64,000 nucleotides of DNA. Origin: Cardiocondyla obscurior (taxonomy: Eukaryota > Arthropoda > Insecta > Hymenoptera > Formicidae). The position numbers and the translations under genes are program-made. Shown here piece by piece: positions 17,649 to 28,099 of this stretch. The notes under the pieces are model-generated. The model saw only the letters and a list, made by a program, of their open reading frames with translations. It made no database searches and was not told the DNA's origin. The stretch spans positions 4,198,501-4,262,500 of the forward strand of contig NC_091873.1 in assembly GCF_019399895.1 (NCBI RefSeq). The letters are read 5' to 3'. How positions within the stretch are numbered: position 1 is the first letter of the stretch; each line of letters starts with the position of its first letter.

Positions 17649-18170
17649 CTAATGCTGCTGCGATTTTTCTTTACAAGACCGTAATCGGCCCGCGTTGTCG
17701 AACCGTAGGTGCCATCGCCGATTCCCCAGTCGCGGTTTGTACTGCCGCGAAACATGGACGGCAAAATGCGGCACGTCCACCACGATGCCTGGCTCCACCT
17801 CGACCGGGATGGGGGGCGGCGGTATTGGGCCCATTACCCGAAGTGGCTCGAGTGTTGGTCGCGCGATGCTTGGCGTGACGATGGCCCGTTTCGGCGGCGG
17901 TGGCGGCGGCGGCGGCGGCTCCAGCATCCAGGCCCTTTTCCGCGCGTTGGTTGCGTCGGATCGCTGTATCAGCGTTCCCACGCGTGGTACTTGCGGCTTC
18001 GCTGTGGTACTGGTGACAGCCTGGTCTACTGCTGGGGTGGCTGGTACGTCCGTGGTCCCGTCTGCTGTTCCACGATAGACGGTCCGCCACTCTGTCCCGA
18101 TAGCCGGCTCCGCGGGATCGTAACTCTCACTTAGCAACAAGTTAATTTCAGCTAATATATCTCGCTCCAT
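17649..18170 (-). CDS. ORF3 of the young gypsy element, proline-rich (173 aa)
   Basis: Begins 80 nt after the pol stop, with ATG (MERDILAEINLLLSES), and ends about 20 nt before the polypurine tract. It has a run of nine prolines near the middle, a 'RPTLEPLRVMGPIPPPPIPVEVEPG' type segment, and ends in 'HVSRQYKPRLGNRRWHLRFD' and a short Lys/Ser tail. No signal peptide or membrane segment, so it is not an env. No family recognised. The open frame in a young element supports it being real; expression would need splicing or reinitiation. Confidence 0.6.
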   Translation of the reverse strand: MERDILAEINLLLSESYDPAEPAIGTEWRTVYRGTADGTTDVPATPAVDQAVTSTTAKPQVPRVGTLIQRSDATNARKRAWMLEPPPPPPPPPKRAIVTPSIARPTLEPLRVMGPIPPPPIPVEVEPGIVVDVPHFAVHVSRQYKPRLGNRRWHLRFDNAGRLRSCKEKSQQH

Positions 18171-18249
18171 GGCTGATTTACGACTGAATGATACGAAAGT
18201 CGTCGTCGTGAAGCTGCGAGGTTCGGTTATTATTGCTCTGTTTCGTTTG

Positions 18250-21200
18250 TTATTCCTCCCGGAGGTCGAGGCTGGGGAACGGTTCGGTTGGGCTGAGTTT
18301 TAAATCTTTCACGTGTATATGCCGATGCCATTTCCCGCGTTCGCTTCGTAAGTCCACGATTACTGGCGAGATGATCCGACGAACTTCAAGCGGTCCGATG
18401 AATTTCGGCGCGAGTTTTGCATTGAACGCGGCCGCCTTACTCGATAACGGGTGGTCGCGTTTCCAGACGATGTCGCCTAACTTCGGTTTCCATGCCCGGC
18501 GTCGGAGATTATAGTGGCGTTCTTGTCTCTGGAATGCTCGCGCTAATTGCACGCGTACGAAATCGAAAGCCTCCTCTAATTGTTTTTTTCGCTCGCTCGG
18601 AGGTATGGCTTTTCCCGGTGGTTCTTCTGGACGTCGGAGTTCGCGACCGTGTTCTAAAAATGCCGGCGTGTACCCGGTTGCTTCGCTGCTTGCTGTGTTA
18701 AATGCGAACTGGAGTTCGGGTAGAAACGCGTCCCAGGTACGATGTTTTTTATCGACGTATTGGGAGATCATCGTTTTCACGGTACGATTTGCCCGCTCTA
18801 CCGGGTTACACTGGGGTGTATACGTGGGCGTAAGTCGGTGTCTGATGCCTAATTCTTTGAGCATTGCGGTTACTTTCTCGGCTTTAAATTGAGTGCCATT
18901 GTCTGACAGGATTTCTTCCGGGCATCCGTGCCTCAAAATAATCGTTTCCCGCAATCCTCGCTTAATTTCTTCCGCGGTGGCTCGACGTAATGCCCGCAGT
19001 TCGATCCACTTGGTAAATCGATCTTGCATTGTTAGTAACCAGACGTGCCCTTGCCGTGAGCGTGGCAGTGGCCCGATTAAATCTATCGCGATTTGTTGCC
19101 CGGGGCGGTCTATCGCAGTGCTATGAAGTATACCCGGTGGCTTGGTTTGTTCCACTTTATGCGCCAGACAATTTTCGCACTTCCGAACGTAATTCGCGAC
19201 GTCTCTGAACATACCCGGCCAATAAAAATGTTGCGCGATTCGAGTTATCGTTTTAGCAATCCCGAGGTGCCCGGCGGTTGGCTCGTCATGGTATTGTTTT
19301 AATAACGCGAGTCGTTCGTCGGTGGGTACGCATTCTTTCCACTGACTATCGGCCGGTGTATCTTTAAAATCGAGTTTATGGAGCACATGTCGGTATAGCT
19401 TCCCGTTTTCGATCCGGAAGTCCGGTACTTCTTTCGGTTCCTCCCGTGTTTTTTGCCACATCTTTCGGTGCCATGCGCATTTCGGGCGGGTCATACTGTT
19501 AACGTGTGCTTGTCTCGAAAGGGCGTCCGCGACTCGATTTAATGAGCCCTTGCGATATCGTATTTCGAACGAATACTGCTGGAGTTCGAACGCCCAGCGT
19601 CCAAGTCGGCCGGCGGGTGATTCAAGTTTTTGAAGCCAGCGAAGGGATTGGTGGTCCGTGATAACGAGAAAATTATACCCCTCAAGGTACCCGCGCATTT
19701 TCCGGATTCCCCATACCACCGCTAAACATTCGAGTTCGGTCGCGCTGTAATTTCTCTCGGCATGGTTAAGTGTTCGGCTTGCATACGCTACCACCCGCTC
19801 CCCTTCTTCGAAATGCTGTGTTAGCACGGCCCCGAGACCGGTGTTACTAGCGTCGGTTTGTAAAATAAATTTCCGCGAAAAGTCGGGGCAGGCCAGAACC
19901 GGCGCGGTGGTGAGAGTTTCTTTAAGTTTGTCAAACGCGACTTGCTCCTCGTTTCCCCATTGCCACTTTGCGTTTTTCCGTGTTAGAGCGGTAAGCGGTG
20001 CGGCTACGGTCGCGAAATTTTGTATGAAACGCCTGTACCACGAGGCCATTCCCAGAAATTGCCGAATCTGTCGGACCGTTCGTGGTGCGGGCCATTTTGT
20101 GACTGCGGCCGTTTTTTCCGGGTCCGTTCGAATTCCCTCTCGATCTATAATATGGCCCAGGTATTTGATCGTGTTGACGCAAAACTTGCATTTCTCGCTA
20201 TTTAGTTGTAACTTAGCCTCGCGTAATCGCCGAAAAACTTCGCTGAGCGTATTCAAATGTTCGTCCAAAGTCGCGTTGCATACGATAATGTCGTCTAAGT
20301 ACACGAATACATTAGGTTCGAGCGCGGGTCCTAATACGGTGTCTAGCAATCTTTGAAACGTTGCCGGTGCGGAATGCAAGCCGAACGGCATAACCTTGAA
20401 TTGCATTAACCCCCTTCCGGGCACGGTGAACGCGGTAATTGGTCGGCTCTCGATGGCCAGGGGCACCTGCCAATACCCGTTTTTAAGGTCCAGCGTTGAG
20501 AGAAATTTAGCGCCCCGCAGTTTGTCGAGTGTCGCATTAATCTGCGGCAAGGGATACGCGTCGCGCACGGTGACCTCGTTAACTCTGCGGAAGTCTATGC
20601 AGAATCTCTGTTTGCCGTCCTTCTTCTTTACCAAAACGATCGGCGAACTCCACCCGCTGTCGGAGGGCTCGATAATTCCGTCCGCGAGCATTTTTTCTAC
20701 CTCTTTATCAATGATTCCTTGCATCGCGGGGTTACGCGGTCGGTATCTTTGTTTAATCGGTTCGTTGGTCGTGAGTTTAAGCCGATGCTCGAGTTTTTCG
20801 GTCGGGCCCTGGATATCTTGAAATTTTTCTAATTCCTGTTTTAGAAACGCGGTTAGCCGTTCGTTTTCGGTAGCGGTGGTATGGTCCGGTTGATCGGTGT
20901 TTTCGGTTGCCCCGGTATATGTCACGTGCGTTTCGGTTTCGGTTGGGGTGACGGCGGGGGGCGGGATGGAGAATCGCGCACGCGTCCATAAATCGACCCC
21001 GATAAGTACGGCGCTTTCCATGGTCGGTAATACTTGGACCGTATGAGACAATGAACGTCCCGCCATTTCGAGTGAGATTTCTATTTCCTCCGTGACTCCG
21101 GTGGTGGACCCGTCCGCAAGTCGCACCTGTCCCGCTGTTACTCGGCTCGTGAGTCCGGCGGTTTTCAGGCGTGTTGCGGTGTCCGCGTTAATGTACGAGG

Positions 21201-21408
21201 CCTCCGACCCGGTGTCTAGGAGAGCCTCAAATTCTAATCCGTGAATTCTAGCGGTCAGGTGCGGTCGCGGGAGGTATTTTATTCTGGGGACCGGGGCGCG
21301 GCCGCTGTTTCCCCGGCCCTGGCGGCGTTTCCCGTAGGATGGCATTCGCGTGTAAGAACGCCATCCTGGCCGCATTGCGAACAGAATTTTCTCGGGATAC
21401 GTTTGCAA
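18250..21408 (-). CDS. pol: Pol of the young gypsy element (about 1030 aa after frameshift)
   Basis: The frame is -1 to gag and overlaps it by 130 nt; its first ATG-like codon (TTG at 21408) is not a real start. Translation most likely enters at the slippery site 21327-21333, so codons before about 26 are unused. Retropepsin D65-T-G; RT with YLDD near 370; RNase H with TDASN near 519; integrase HHCC at about 704-750 with D, D, E near 777, 836 and 869; a basic C terminus without a chromodomain. Length is normal for gypsy. No stop or frameshift lesions. Confidence 0.95.
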   Translation of the reverse strand: MQTYPEKILFAMRPGWRSYTRMPSYGKRRQGRGNSGRAPVPRIKYLPRPHLTARIHGLEFEALLDTGSEASYINADTATRLKTAGLTSRVTAGQVRLADGSTTGVTEEIEISLEMAGRSLSHTVQVLPTMESAVLIGVDLWTRARFSIPPPAVTPTETETHVTYTGATENTDQPDHTTATENERLTAFLKQELEKFQDIQGPTEKLEHRLKLTTNEPIKQRYRPRNPAMQGIIDKEVEKMLADGIIEPSDSGWSSPIVLVKKKDGKQRFCIDFRRVNEVTVRDAYPLPQINATLDKLRGAKFLSTLDLKNGYWQVPLAIESRPITAFTVPGRGLMQFKVMPFGLHSAPATFQRLLDTVLGPALEPNVFVYLDDIIVCNATLDEHLNTLSEVFRRLREAKLQLNSEKCKFCVNTIKYLGHIIDREGIRTDPEKTAAVTKWPAPRTVRQIRQFLGMASWYRRFIQNFATVAAPLTALTRKNAKWQWGNEEQVAFDKLKETLTTAPVLACPDFSRKFILQTDASNTGLGAVLTQHFEEGERVVAYASRTLNHAERNYSATELECLAVVWGIRKMRGYLEGYNFLVITDHQSLRWLQKLESPAGRLGRWAFELQQYSFEIRYRKGSLNRVADALSRQAHVNSMTRPKCAWHRKMWQKTREEPKEVPDFRIENGKLYRHVLHKLDFKDTPADSQWKECVPTDERLALLKQYHDEPTAGHLGIAKTITRIAQHFYWPGMFRDVANYVRKCENCLAHKVEQTKPPGILHSTAIDRPGQQIAIDLIGPLPRSRQGHVWLLTMQDRFTKWIELRALRRATAEEIKRGLRETIILRHGCPEEILSDNGTQFKAEKVTAMLKELGIRHRLTPTYTPQCNPVERANRTVKTMISQYVDKKHRTWDAFLPELQFAFNTASSEATGYTPAFLEHGRELRRPEEPPGKAIPPSERKKQLEEAFDFVRVQLARAFQRQERHYNLRRRAWKPKLGDIVWKRDHPLSSKAAAFNAKLAPKFIGPLEVRRIISPVIVDLRSERGKWHRHIHVKDLKLSPTEPFPSLDLREE

Positions 21409-22298
21409 TCAAAACGCGTGTGGCCGCGTTGTTTACATCGCCAGCAGCACTCGTTCCGATCGTAGGCTGCGGCGATGGTAGAGGCGGGGCGGGCGGGAAC
21501 AATTCGCGGTTGGCGGTCCAAACTTTTTTCTATTTCCGCGGCCCTTCGCGCTAGTTCTGCTGGAGTACGTATTTTCTCGCCGTTTATGAAAGGACGGAGG
21601 CGCGGATCCATATTTTCTAATAGAATCTCGGTTTTTTCTTCTTCCGTGTAGCCCCCTGCCCGGCGCATAAGCGTAGTAATTTCGGTGGCAAATTTTCGGT
21701 ACGGTTCGCCCGGCTTTTGAACTCGCGCGTCGATTTCTCGCTTCAATTTCGCACGATATCGGTATGGTAGAAATTGCTCGCGAAATTCTCGCTGGAAATC
21801 GGACCACGAGTCCCAGCCGGCGCGTTGATTTCTAAACCATTCTAAGGCCTCGCCCCGTAACAATTCCGGTAGCCCCCGCAACATGTGCTCGGCCCTAAAT
21901 CCGTAAACCTCGGTAAGTTCGTCGATCCGTTCTAGGAAACCGGCCGGATCTCGCCCGTCAAAATGACACCCCCACTTGCGAATTTGATTCATTGTTTTCG
22001 CAATATCCTCGGTCGGCGCGGATTCGAGTGGATACACGGTGGTCGTGCGCGACGTACCCGGGAGGCTTAATGTCACGGGCGAGGTGGCTTGTGCGGCCGT
22101 TATCTCGATCAGCGGATTAGGCATTGGCTCGGTAGGTGTATTCGGCCGCGGGGAGAAATATGTGTCCGGATGATCTCTTACATAAATGCTAAGACGTTGT
22201 CGTAAATCGTCTATATTTCCTTCCGCGTCGATTTGCAATTCCTCCAGTTCGCTAATTAACTCTGCTTTAGATAACTTATATATCCAGGCTCGCGGCAT
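21279..22298 (-). CDS. gag: Gag of the young gypsy element with N-terminal SAP-like motif (339 aa)
   Basis: ATG 27 nt inside the primer site. Residues about 6-42 ('YKLSKAELISELEELQI...DLRQRLSIYV') match the SAP helix-extended-helix pattern known for DNA/RNA and matrix binding. Residues about 105-265 are a Retrotrans_gag capsid ('EALEWFRNQRAGWDSW'). One full CCHC knuckle (CWRCKQRGHTRFDC) is followed by a second, degenerate CX2C...C unit in which the His position is Val. It ends in the frameshift overlap with pol. Confidence 0.93.
   Translation of the reverse strand: MPRAWIYKLSKAELISELEELQIDAEGNIDDLRQRLSIYVRDHPDTYFSPRPNTPTEPMPNPLIEITAAQATSPVTLSLPGTSRTTTVYPLESAPTEDIAKTMNQIRKWGCHFDGRDPAGFLERIDELTEVYGFRAEHMLRGLPELLRGEALEWFRNQRAGWDSWSDFQREFREQFLPYRYRAKLKREIDARVQKPGEPYRKFATEITTLMRRAGGYTEEEKTEILLENMDPRLRPFINGEKIRTPAELARRAAEIEKSLDRQPRIVPARPASTIAAAYDRNECCWRCKQRGHTRFDCKRIPRKFCSQCGQDGVLTRECHPTGNAARAGETAAAPRSPE
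21327..21333 (-). promoter_or_regulatory. gag-pol -1 frameshift slippery site G GGA AAC
   Basis: Sense GGGAAAC in the correct gag phase (ACG GGA AAC). Slipping back one base gives the pol frame GGG AAA CGC. This heptamer is an established retroviral slippery sequence. The following 60 nt are very GC-rich and could form the needed structure. A second GGGAAAC at 21307-21313 is in the wrong phase. Confidence 0.8.
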
Positions 22299-22324
22299 GA
22301 TCGGTTCGGTCTAGTGACCCTTAG

Positions 22325-22342
22325 GTCCCTGTTCGGGCGCCA
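22325..22342 (-). other. primer binding site, tRNA-Lys3 type
   Basis: Sense TGGCGCCCGAACAGGGAC, directly abutting the LTR end. It is the known tRNA-Lys3 primer site sequence, also used by lentiviruses; the tRNA end is conserved across animals. Confidence 0.92.
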
Positions 22343-23499
22343 TGTAACGACCCTGCGTTTACGTATGCCGAATCGTCGGCTCGAATGCGGGACGCGCCCG
22401 TGCGCTCGTCGGTATTCCGGGATTCGGATAGATAGGGTCCGTAAATGCAGCGAGCCTGGTATTTAAATATATGAACAAAGGTTTATTAAATGAGTAAGCA
22501 TAGAACGCGTATTTACAATATGTACACTAGGCGCGAAACGGCCGCGCGAGCGGCGATCGAGGTTTGAAAATAACGAGCGGAGCACGCGGTGTCGGCGTGT
22601 CCGCGACGCGCGAAGTTTCCTAGGGCCACGCGCCGTACGGCGGCACGTGCGAATGCGGTATGCCGGCGCGGGAATATATCGCAGATGTTCGCGTATTTCG
22701 CCGAAATCTCCTGTTATTTCGCGGTATCGCTGACGCGGGAATAGATCGCGGATGTATGCGTATTTTCGCCGAAACCCTTAGGTTTTTCGCGGCATCGCTT
22801 GGCGGTTTCGCGGAGACAGGAAGTGAAGCACCGGCTTGGTGTCGCGTACTCGAGAGCGCTCGAGCGAGACAGAGATCTCTCTACCCCGTGGTCGGCGACG
22901 GTGCGAGGGGAACTATTAATTCGTGCTCGGCGATTCCACGCGCCCGGTGGTCGAGGTCCGAGATGACTCGGAGGAGGCGGAGTGCGCTCTACCCCTCGAG
23001 CTGACCGTGCCGGTGCGTTGGAAGTCGTGAGCACAAGTTTAGGAACGAGCCCCAGGATCACCTGGTGGAAACAGAGAGCGCTCTACCCCCGGATCGGCTC
23101 TAGGATGTCGGAGATGCTGCTCGCAAGCGAGCGGATCGGAGACGGTCCCGCTGAGCTCCGGCATCGCGGTTTTATACAAAAAACGAGGGCGCCGGGCTTG
23201 CGGGGCTCAGCGGGGTTACGGATGATCCTGCCGTGGCGCCGAGGATCTCGTGACGGCGCGATCGCGAAACGGTGGTCCTCGCCGTCGTTGGCGCGTTCGG
23301 TGGCGTTCGGCGGAATTCGGCTAAGCCCGTACGGGGACTTAGCCGCGAGACGATAGCGTAGCGCGTGCTATCGCCTATTCGATAAATATAATATACAAGT
23401 TTGGGGCGCACCGCGCCCCGGGTCCCCGCCAGCGGAGTTCTGCCGACGGCCGGCCGTTGTTCTGGCCGGGACGGTGCACTTCCTGGGTGCACCGTTACA
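22343..23499 (-). repeat. 5' LTR of the young gypsy element
   Basis: 1157 bp, TG...CA. Sense TATA box (TATAAAA) at about 23171-23177 and AATAAA at 22482-22487, so U3 is about 330 bp and R is long. Confidence 0.95.
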
Positions 23500-23594
23500 A
23501 GGCGTACATCTATAAACCAACGTTCTATCCTACCCAGCGAACTAAAATACCTAAACTTACGAATAAGTAATAATAATTAAAATGTTTCTTACTT

Positions 23595-23866
23595 TTAAAA
23601 TGAAAGCCGTTTGTCTTCTCCTTTGGTTGCGTGACAATAAGCGCAAGTACTTTTATATTGCTCAAATAAACTTGGTATGCTTCCTGGAAGCAACGTTATT
23701 CTAGTATCTTTTTTAACTAAGCATTCCTTTTCAAAATGCTCCGAGCAAAGTCTGCTGCTGTTTGATGGCACAAAAGACGGTCCCAAATTTATCTTTTGCG
23801 ACCACAGTTTTAAGGCTTCTGAATATTTTAAAGGAAATCTATATAGAGAAGAATTATTTAATTAAT
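23595..23866 (-). CDS. THAP-domain exon
   Basis: A sense acceptor (TTCTTCTCTATATAG) ends at about 23867. The exon continues in phase 2 as 'FPLKYSEALKLWSQKINLG', then 'SRLCSEHFEKECLV' and 'TRITLLPGSIPSLF', i.e. the FP, W, C-x2-H and closing P/F of the THAP C2CH finger. The first two cysteines would be on an upstream exon that I cannot place. The frame stops (TAA) at 23595, a few bases before a GTAAG-like donor at 23592, so the gene may end here or be decayed. THAP domains bind DNA; host regulators and P-type transposases both carry them. It shares intron phase with the piece at 15190. Confidence 0.65.
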
Positions 23867-23965
23867 AGGAAATTGGAAATAAAATAGGAAATAGGAAATA
23901 GGAATTATTTTTTAATTTTTTAAAATATAAATATATATGTATATATCGTACTTACTTGTGAAGTG

Positions 23966-25091
23966 TGTAACGATGCACCCCGCCGATGCATCATTCCCGG
24001 CAGTCGACCCGCCGATGCCACCGAACCGAACATCCGCCGGCGAAGAATACAGGACGCGGGACGCCCCAATATAATTTAAGTAAAGAAAACGACGAAACAT
24101 CAAGTCGTCCCGTGGCTAAGTCTAAACGCGCGGACTTAGCCGAGCGGCTGTGAACGGGCCCGAGCAAGCCGACGGCACCGCGGCTCCTTGTTCCGGACCA
24201 CGCCGCGACGAGAACCTAGCGCTGCGTGCGGGAGATACCGTCTTCCCCGGCTCATCTCGAACCCCCGCCACCTTCCCTTTTTGTGTATAAAAAGACGGTG
24301 CCGAGGCTGCTCAGGACCGTTCCTGTTCCGTTCGCTGCCGAGCGAACATCTCATCCAAGCCGAGCGAAGTATTCTCGAGGTAGAGCAAGCTCTGCCTCAG
24401 CCAGGAACTCCTGGCGCTCACACCAGACTACGAACAGTATTCACGTGCTATCCGGCTCGTTGTGTAGAGTCTACTCTGCCTCCTTCGAGTATTCTCGGTC
24501 CCAGGATAGCCGCAATACAGCCGTAGCTCCTTGTGTCTCCTTTCGCACCGTCGAGAGTATCGGGGTGGAGCAATCTCCGCCTCGGCCGAGGGACCTGGAC
24601 TAATCGACACTTTGCAGGTGCTATCATTCCCGCAACAACGTAACCACGCGACCTCATTATTTCCAGGAACTCGAAATCATAGGAATTGTTCCGCGCTTTA
24701 AATCCGACGACGTCTATTCAAAATCTTTGAGCGAAGGTTTGTATACATCGCGCTCCGTCTCGCTCATTCTGCGACAAACACCGACGTTCTCATTCAGCAG
24801 TGTCATCTGTCAGATCGCCCATCGTTGTAAATATACGTATGATTCGCGCGTCATTCCAAGCGGATACCTGAACACTATCGTGCGTTAATTTATTAATTGT
24901 TTATTTACCGCGGACTCTCACCCTTATTTGTATATATTTTCTACTTTCGTTTTTAATAAATTTAGCTTTAATCAGAATCCAGTCTCGAGTGCATTTAACG
25001 ACCTTCTCAACTGAATCCTGAGATCCCGACGAGCGCTCCGGGTCGAACTCGCTAGCACGGCATTTAGTTTTCGCGAAAACAGGTCGTTTCA
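23966..25091 (+). repeat. solo gypsy LTR, TSD AGTG
   Basis: Starts TGTAACGATGCACCC and ends GGTCGTTTCA; flanked by AGTG at 23962-23965 and 25092-25095. It parallels the young element's LTR (same start, similar 'GACGAGCG' near the end) but is a different subfamily. TATA-like TATAAAAAG near 24286 and AATAAA near 24954 are in the expected order. Confidence 0.88.
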
Positions 25092-25095
25092 AGTG

Positions 25096-26046
25096 TTCTT
25101 TCTTCTATCCCACCTTTTTTTTCACAATATTTACACACGAGCACCATCACTATTATTATTAATATATAATTATTAAAATATACTAAAATACTGTCAAAGA
25201 CACGATCTTGGTTATATTTCGACAGGCGACGGCACCATTTTTAGCTACTCACCTGTCGCGCTCACTCACGCGTGGCTTCCTTGTCGCTCTTGCGCTAGAT
25301 AAATTAATTTCTTTCTTAATAGCCATTGAGAATTTGACAAATGGTATAAGACTTTTGTTTTTCACACTAAGACCTACCTATTCCTACTCGGTGTGACACA
25401 TTAAATGATTCACCCTATATATATATGTATGTCAATCGTATACTTTGACGACTTTGGGTAATTTGAAGACACATTTAATTTCATCGCATTATTTTCATAC
25501 ATGATATTTAGACATGCAAAGTTCTTGAATGTCATTCATAACAGTTTGGTTAAGGACCGAAGCAATACTTGTGCGAGCCCTTGCGTCGACCCCTATTGCT
25601 TGACCCAGCCCTGTGCAACGATGCTGGGCAGAAATAAATGCTATAAGTCCTCTAGTTTTGAATTTTTCTTATTTTATTTCACACTCTCGACATGTACAGG
25701 GAAACGTTTCGCTAAGAAGTAACGGTAGCATGGCGTGAACGAAGAAGAAGCGCTAAAACGCATGCGCCTGGAGTGATTCACGAATGAGCGCGCAGTAGAT
25801 TAGATGGGCCCAATGATGAGGCAGCAAAGCGTCTCAACGAATGAGAACTTGAATAAAAGCGGTGTAAGCTTGCCGCGAATATTTGATTGTATTTAATGAC
25901 TATTCCTAACAATAACTATTGCAATAACAATTGAACAATTCAAAACTTTTGCAAATTACAAGACAGAAACAAGAAATTCAAAAACGTAAAAATAGTTAAA
26001 CATAACTGTAAAATGTTGTTACTTGATCATTAATAAAATAAAAACA
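25096..26046. other. no gene seen; MITE fragment inside
   Basis: About 25225-25415 matches the right half of the palindromic MITE (CTCACTCACG...TTCCTTGTCGCTCTTGCG...TTGAGAATTTGACAAATGG). The rest, including a moderately GC-rich patch at 25690-25860, has no recognisable content. Confidence 0.5.
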
Positions 26047-26257
26047 GGCGAATGGCTAGAAATGGCGCCGTCGTCTGTCGCACTCACTTACGCACAGCTT
26101 CCTTGTCGCTCTTACGCCTATACATTTTATGCATTTTAATTTTTTTCTCAATAACGATTGAGAATTTTGCAAAATGATACGGGACTTTCCTATTTGTATT
26201 TTCGAGTTCTATCTATAACTAACAGATACTTACTACTCAACCAGACACCCTGTATAG
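26047..26257 (+). repeat. palindromic MITE, half copy
   Basis: Matches the core and right arm of the element at 39791-41310 (GGCGAATGGCTAGAAATGGCGCCGTCG, TTGTCGCTCTTACGCCTATAC, GAGAATTTTGCAAAATGATACGGGAC) and ends ACACCCTGTATA. The left arm is missing. Confidence 0.75.
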
Positions 26258-26792
26258 TCCAATTGACCTTTTTGATCTTATTTTCTCAAAGTAATCTTTT
26301 TATTTTTTTACTGTCGTCAAAGTAGCTAATTTGTATTTCTTTTCTTGTATACCTTCCAGTGTGTTATATTTCCAAAGCATAATAAATATATACAGGGTGT
26401 CCCAAAGTCACGTGGATAAACTTTGGAACTAGGTAGATCTCGTCATTTTAAGACAAAAAATTTTTTACCATTTTTTATTCCGAGTAATATTAAGCGAGAT
26501 AATAATTATTGAAAATTAGGTCTTTTGGACGGAACTTACTGCTTCCCACACCGTGCGGAGACGCTTTATCCATCGGTAGTCCCCAATCCTTGCGTTTTCG
26601 ATCATCGATAAGAAAAGTAAAAACGCGCAGGGCGAGACAGGTGGTTACAATCGGCCCGCCTAGATAAATTAGTTCGAAGAGAGGCGACGACGACGCGTGA
26701 TAAGACAAAGAAAACTATTTCGAATAAAAGAGCAGCGGTGTGTCACAATATTTAAATATTTTTGCGTTTCTTGCCGCTTCCAACATTAAATT

Positions 26793-27948
26793 TGTAACGG
26801 TGCACCCAGGAAATGCACCGTCCCGGCCAGAACAACGGCCGGCCGTCGGCAGAACTCCGCTGGCGGGGACCCGGGGCGCGGTGCGCCCCAAACTTATATT
26901 ATCTATATGTTGAATAGGCGATAGCACGCGCTAAGCTATCGTCTCGCGGCTAAGTCCCCGCACGGGCTTAGCCGAATTCCGCCGAACGCCACCGAACGCG
27001 CCAACGACGGCGAGGACCACCGTTTCGCGATCACGCCGTAACAAGATCCTCGGCGCCACGGCAGGATCATCCGTAACCCCGCTGAGCCCCGCAAGCCCGG
27101 CGCCCTCGTTTTTTGTATAAAACCGCGATGCCGGAGCTCAGCGGGACCGTCTCCGATCCGCTCGCTTGCGAGCAGCATCTCCGACATCCTAGAGCCGATC
27201 CGGGGGTAGAGCGCTCTCTGTCTCCACCAGGTGATCCTGGGGCTCGTTCCTAACCTTGTGCTCACGACTTCCAACGCACCGGCACGGTCAGCTCGAGGGG
27301 TAGAGCGAACTCTGCCTCCTCCGAGTCATCTCGGACCTCGACCACCGGGCGCGTGGAATCGCCGAACACGAATTAACAGTTCCTATCGCACCGTCGCCGA
27401 CCACGGGGTAGAGAGATCTCTGTCTCGCTCGAGCGCTCTCGAGTACGCGACACCAAGCCGGTGCTTCACTTCCTGTCTCCGCGAAACCGCCACGCGATCC
27501 CGCGAAAGACCTAAGGGTTTCGGCGAAAATACGCATACATCCGCGATCTATTCCCGCGTCAGCGATACCGCGAAATAGCAGGAGATTTTGGCGAAACACG
27601 CGAACACCTGCGATATATTCCCGCGCCGGCATACCGCATTCGCACGTGCCGCCGAACGGCACGTGGCCGTAGGAAACTTCGCGCGTCGCGGACACGCCGA
27701 TACCGCGTGCTTCGCTCGCTATTTTCGAACCTCGATCGCCGCTCGCGCGGCCGTTTCACGCTCAGTGTACATATTGTAAATACGCGTTATGTTCTTATTC
27801 ATTTAATAAACCTTTGTCTATACATTTAAATACCAGGCTCGCTGCATTTACGGACCCTATCTATTCGAATCCCGGAAGACCGACGAGCGCACGGGCGCGT
27901 CCCGCATCGAGCCGACGATTCGGTATACGCAAAAGCGGGGTCGTTACA
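26793..27948 (+). repeat. solo LTR of the young gypsy family, TSD AATT
   Basis: 1156 bp, TGTAACGGTGCACCC to GGTCGTTACA, flanked by AATT at 26789-26792 and 27949-27952. Nearly the same sequence as the LTRs of the element at 16456-23499, in opposite orientation. TATAAAA at 27115-27121 and AATAAA near 27803 mark U3 and R. Confidence 0.94.
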
Positions 27949-28099
27949 AATTAATTAGTATACCGCGTAATACCGCGCGTTCTTAATGTAATAAAAATGC
28001 TACCGTTTCCTCACTACCCGGAGGTAGGTAGCTTGGCGCGTTTTTCTTTACCGTGGTGTCCCCAATAGGCCTAATCTACTTGACGTAACATTCAACGCA

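Larger units (their letters stand above)
16456..23499 (-). mobile_element. young full-length Ty3/gypsy element with tRNA-Lys primer site
   Basis: LTRs of 1156 and 1157 bp differ at only about four positions (three single-base indels in homopolymers and one substitution). The 4-bp target duplication AGGC is at 16452-16455 and 23500-23503. Internal order in sense is primer site, gag, pol, ORF3, polypurine tract. All ORFs are open. The same family left an inverted solo LTR at 26793-27948 and relatives at 23966, 40074 and 47932. Probably competent or inserted very recently. Confidence 0.96.

Noticed and set aside
22325..22342. Primer site identical to that of lentiviruses (and at 12480 to that of MLV), suggesting vector contamination
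   Set aside because: Primer sites copy host tRNA ends, which are conserved in animals. The surrounding gag-pol is clearly insect gypsy.
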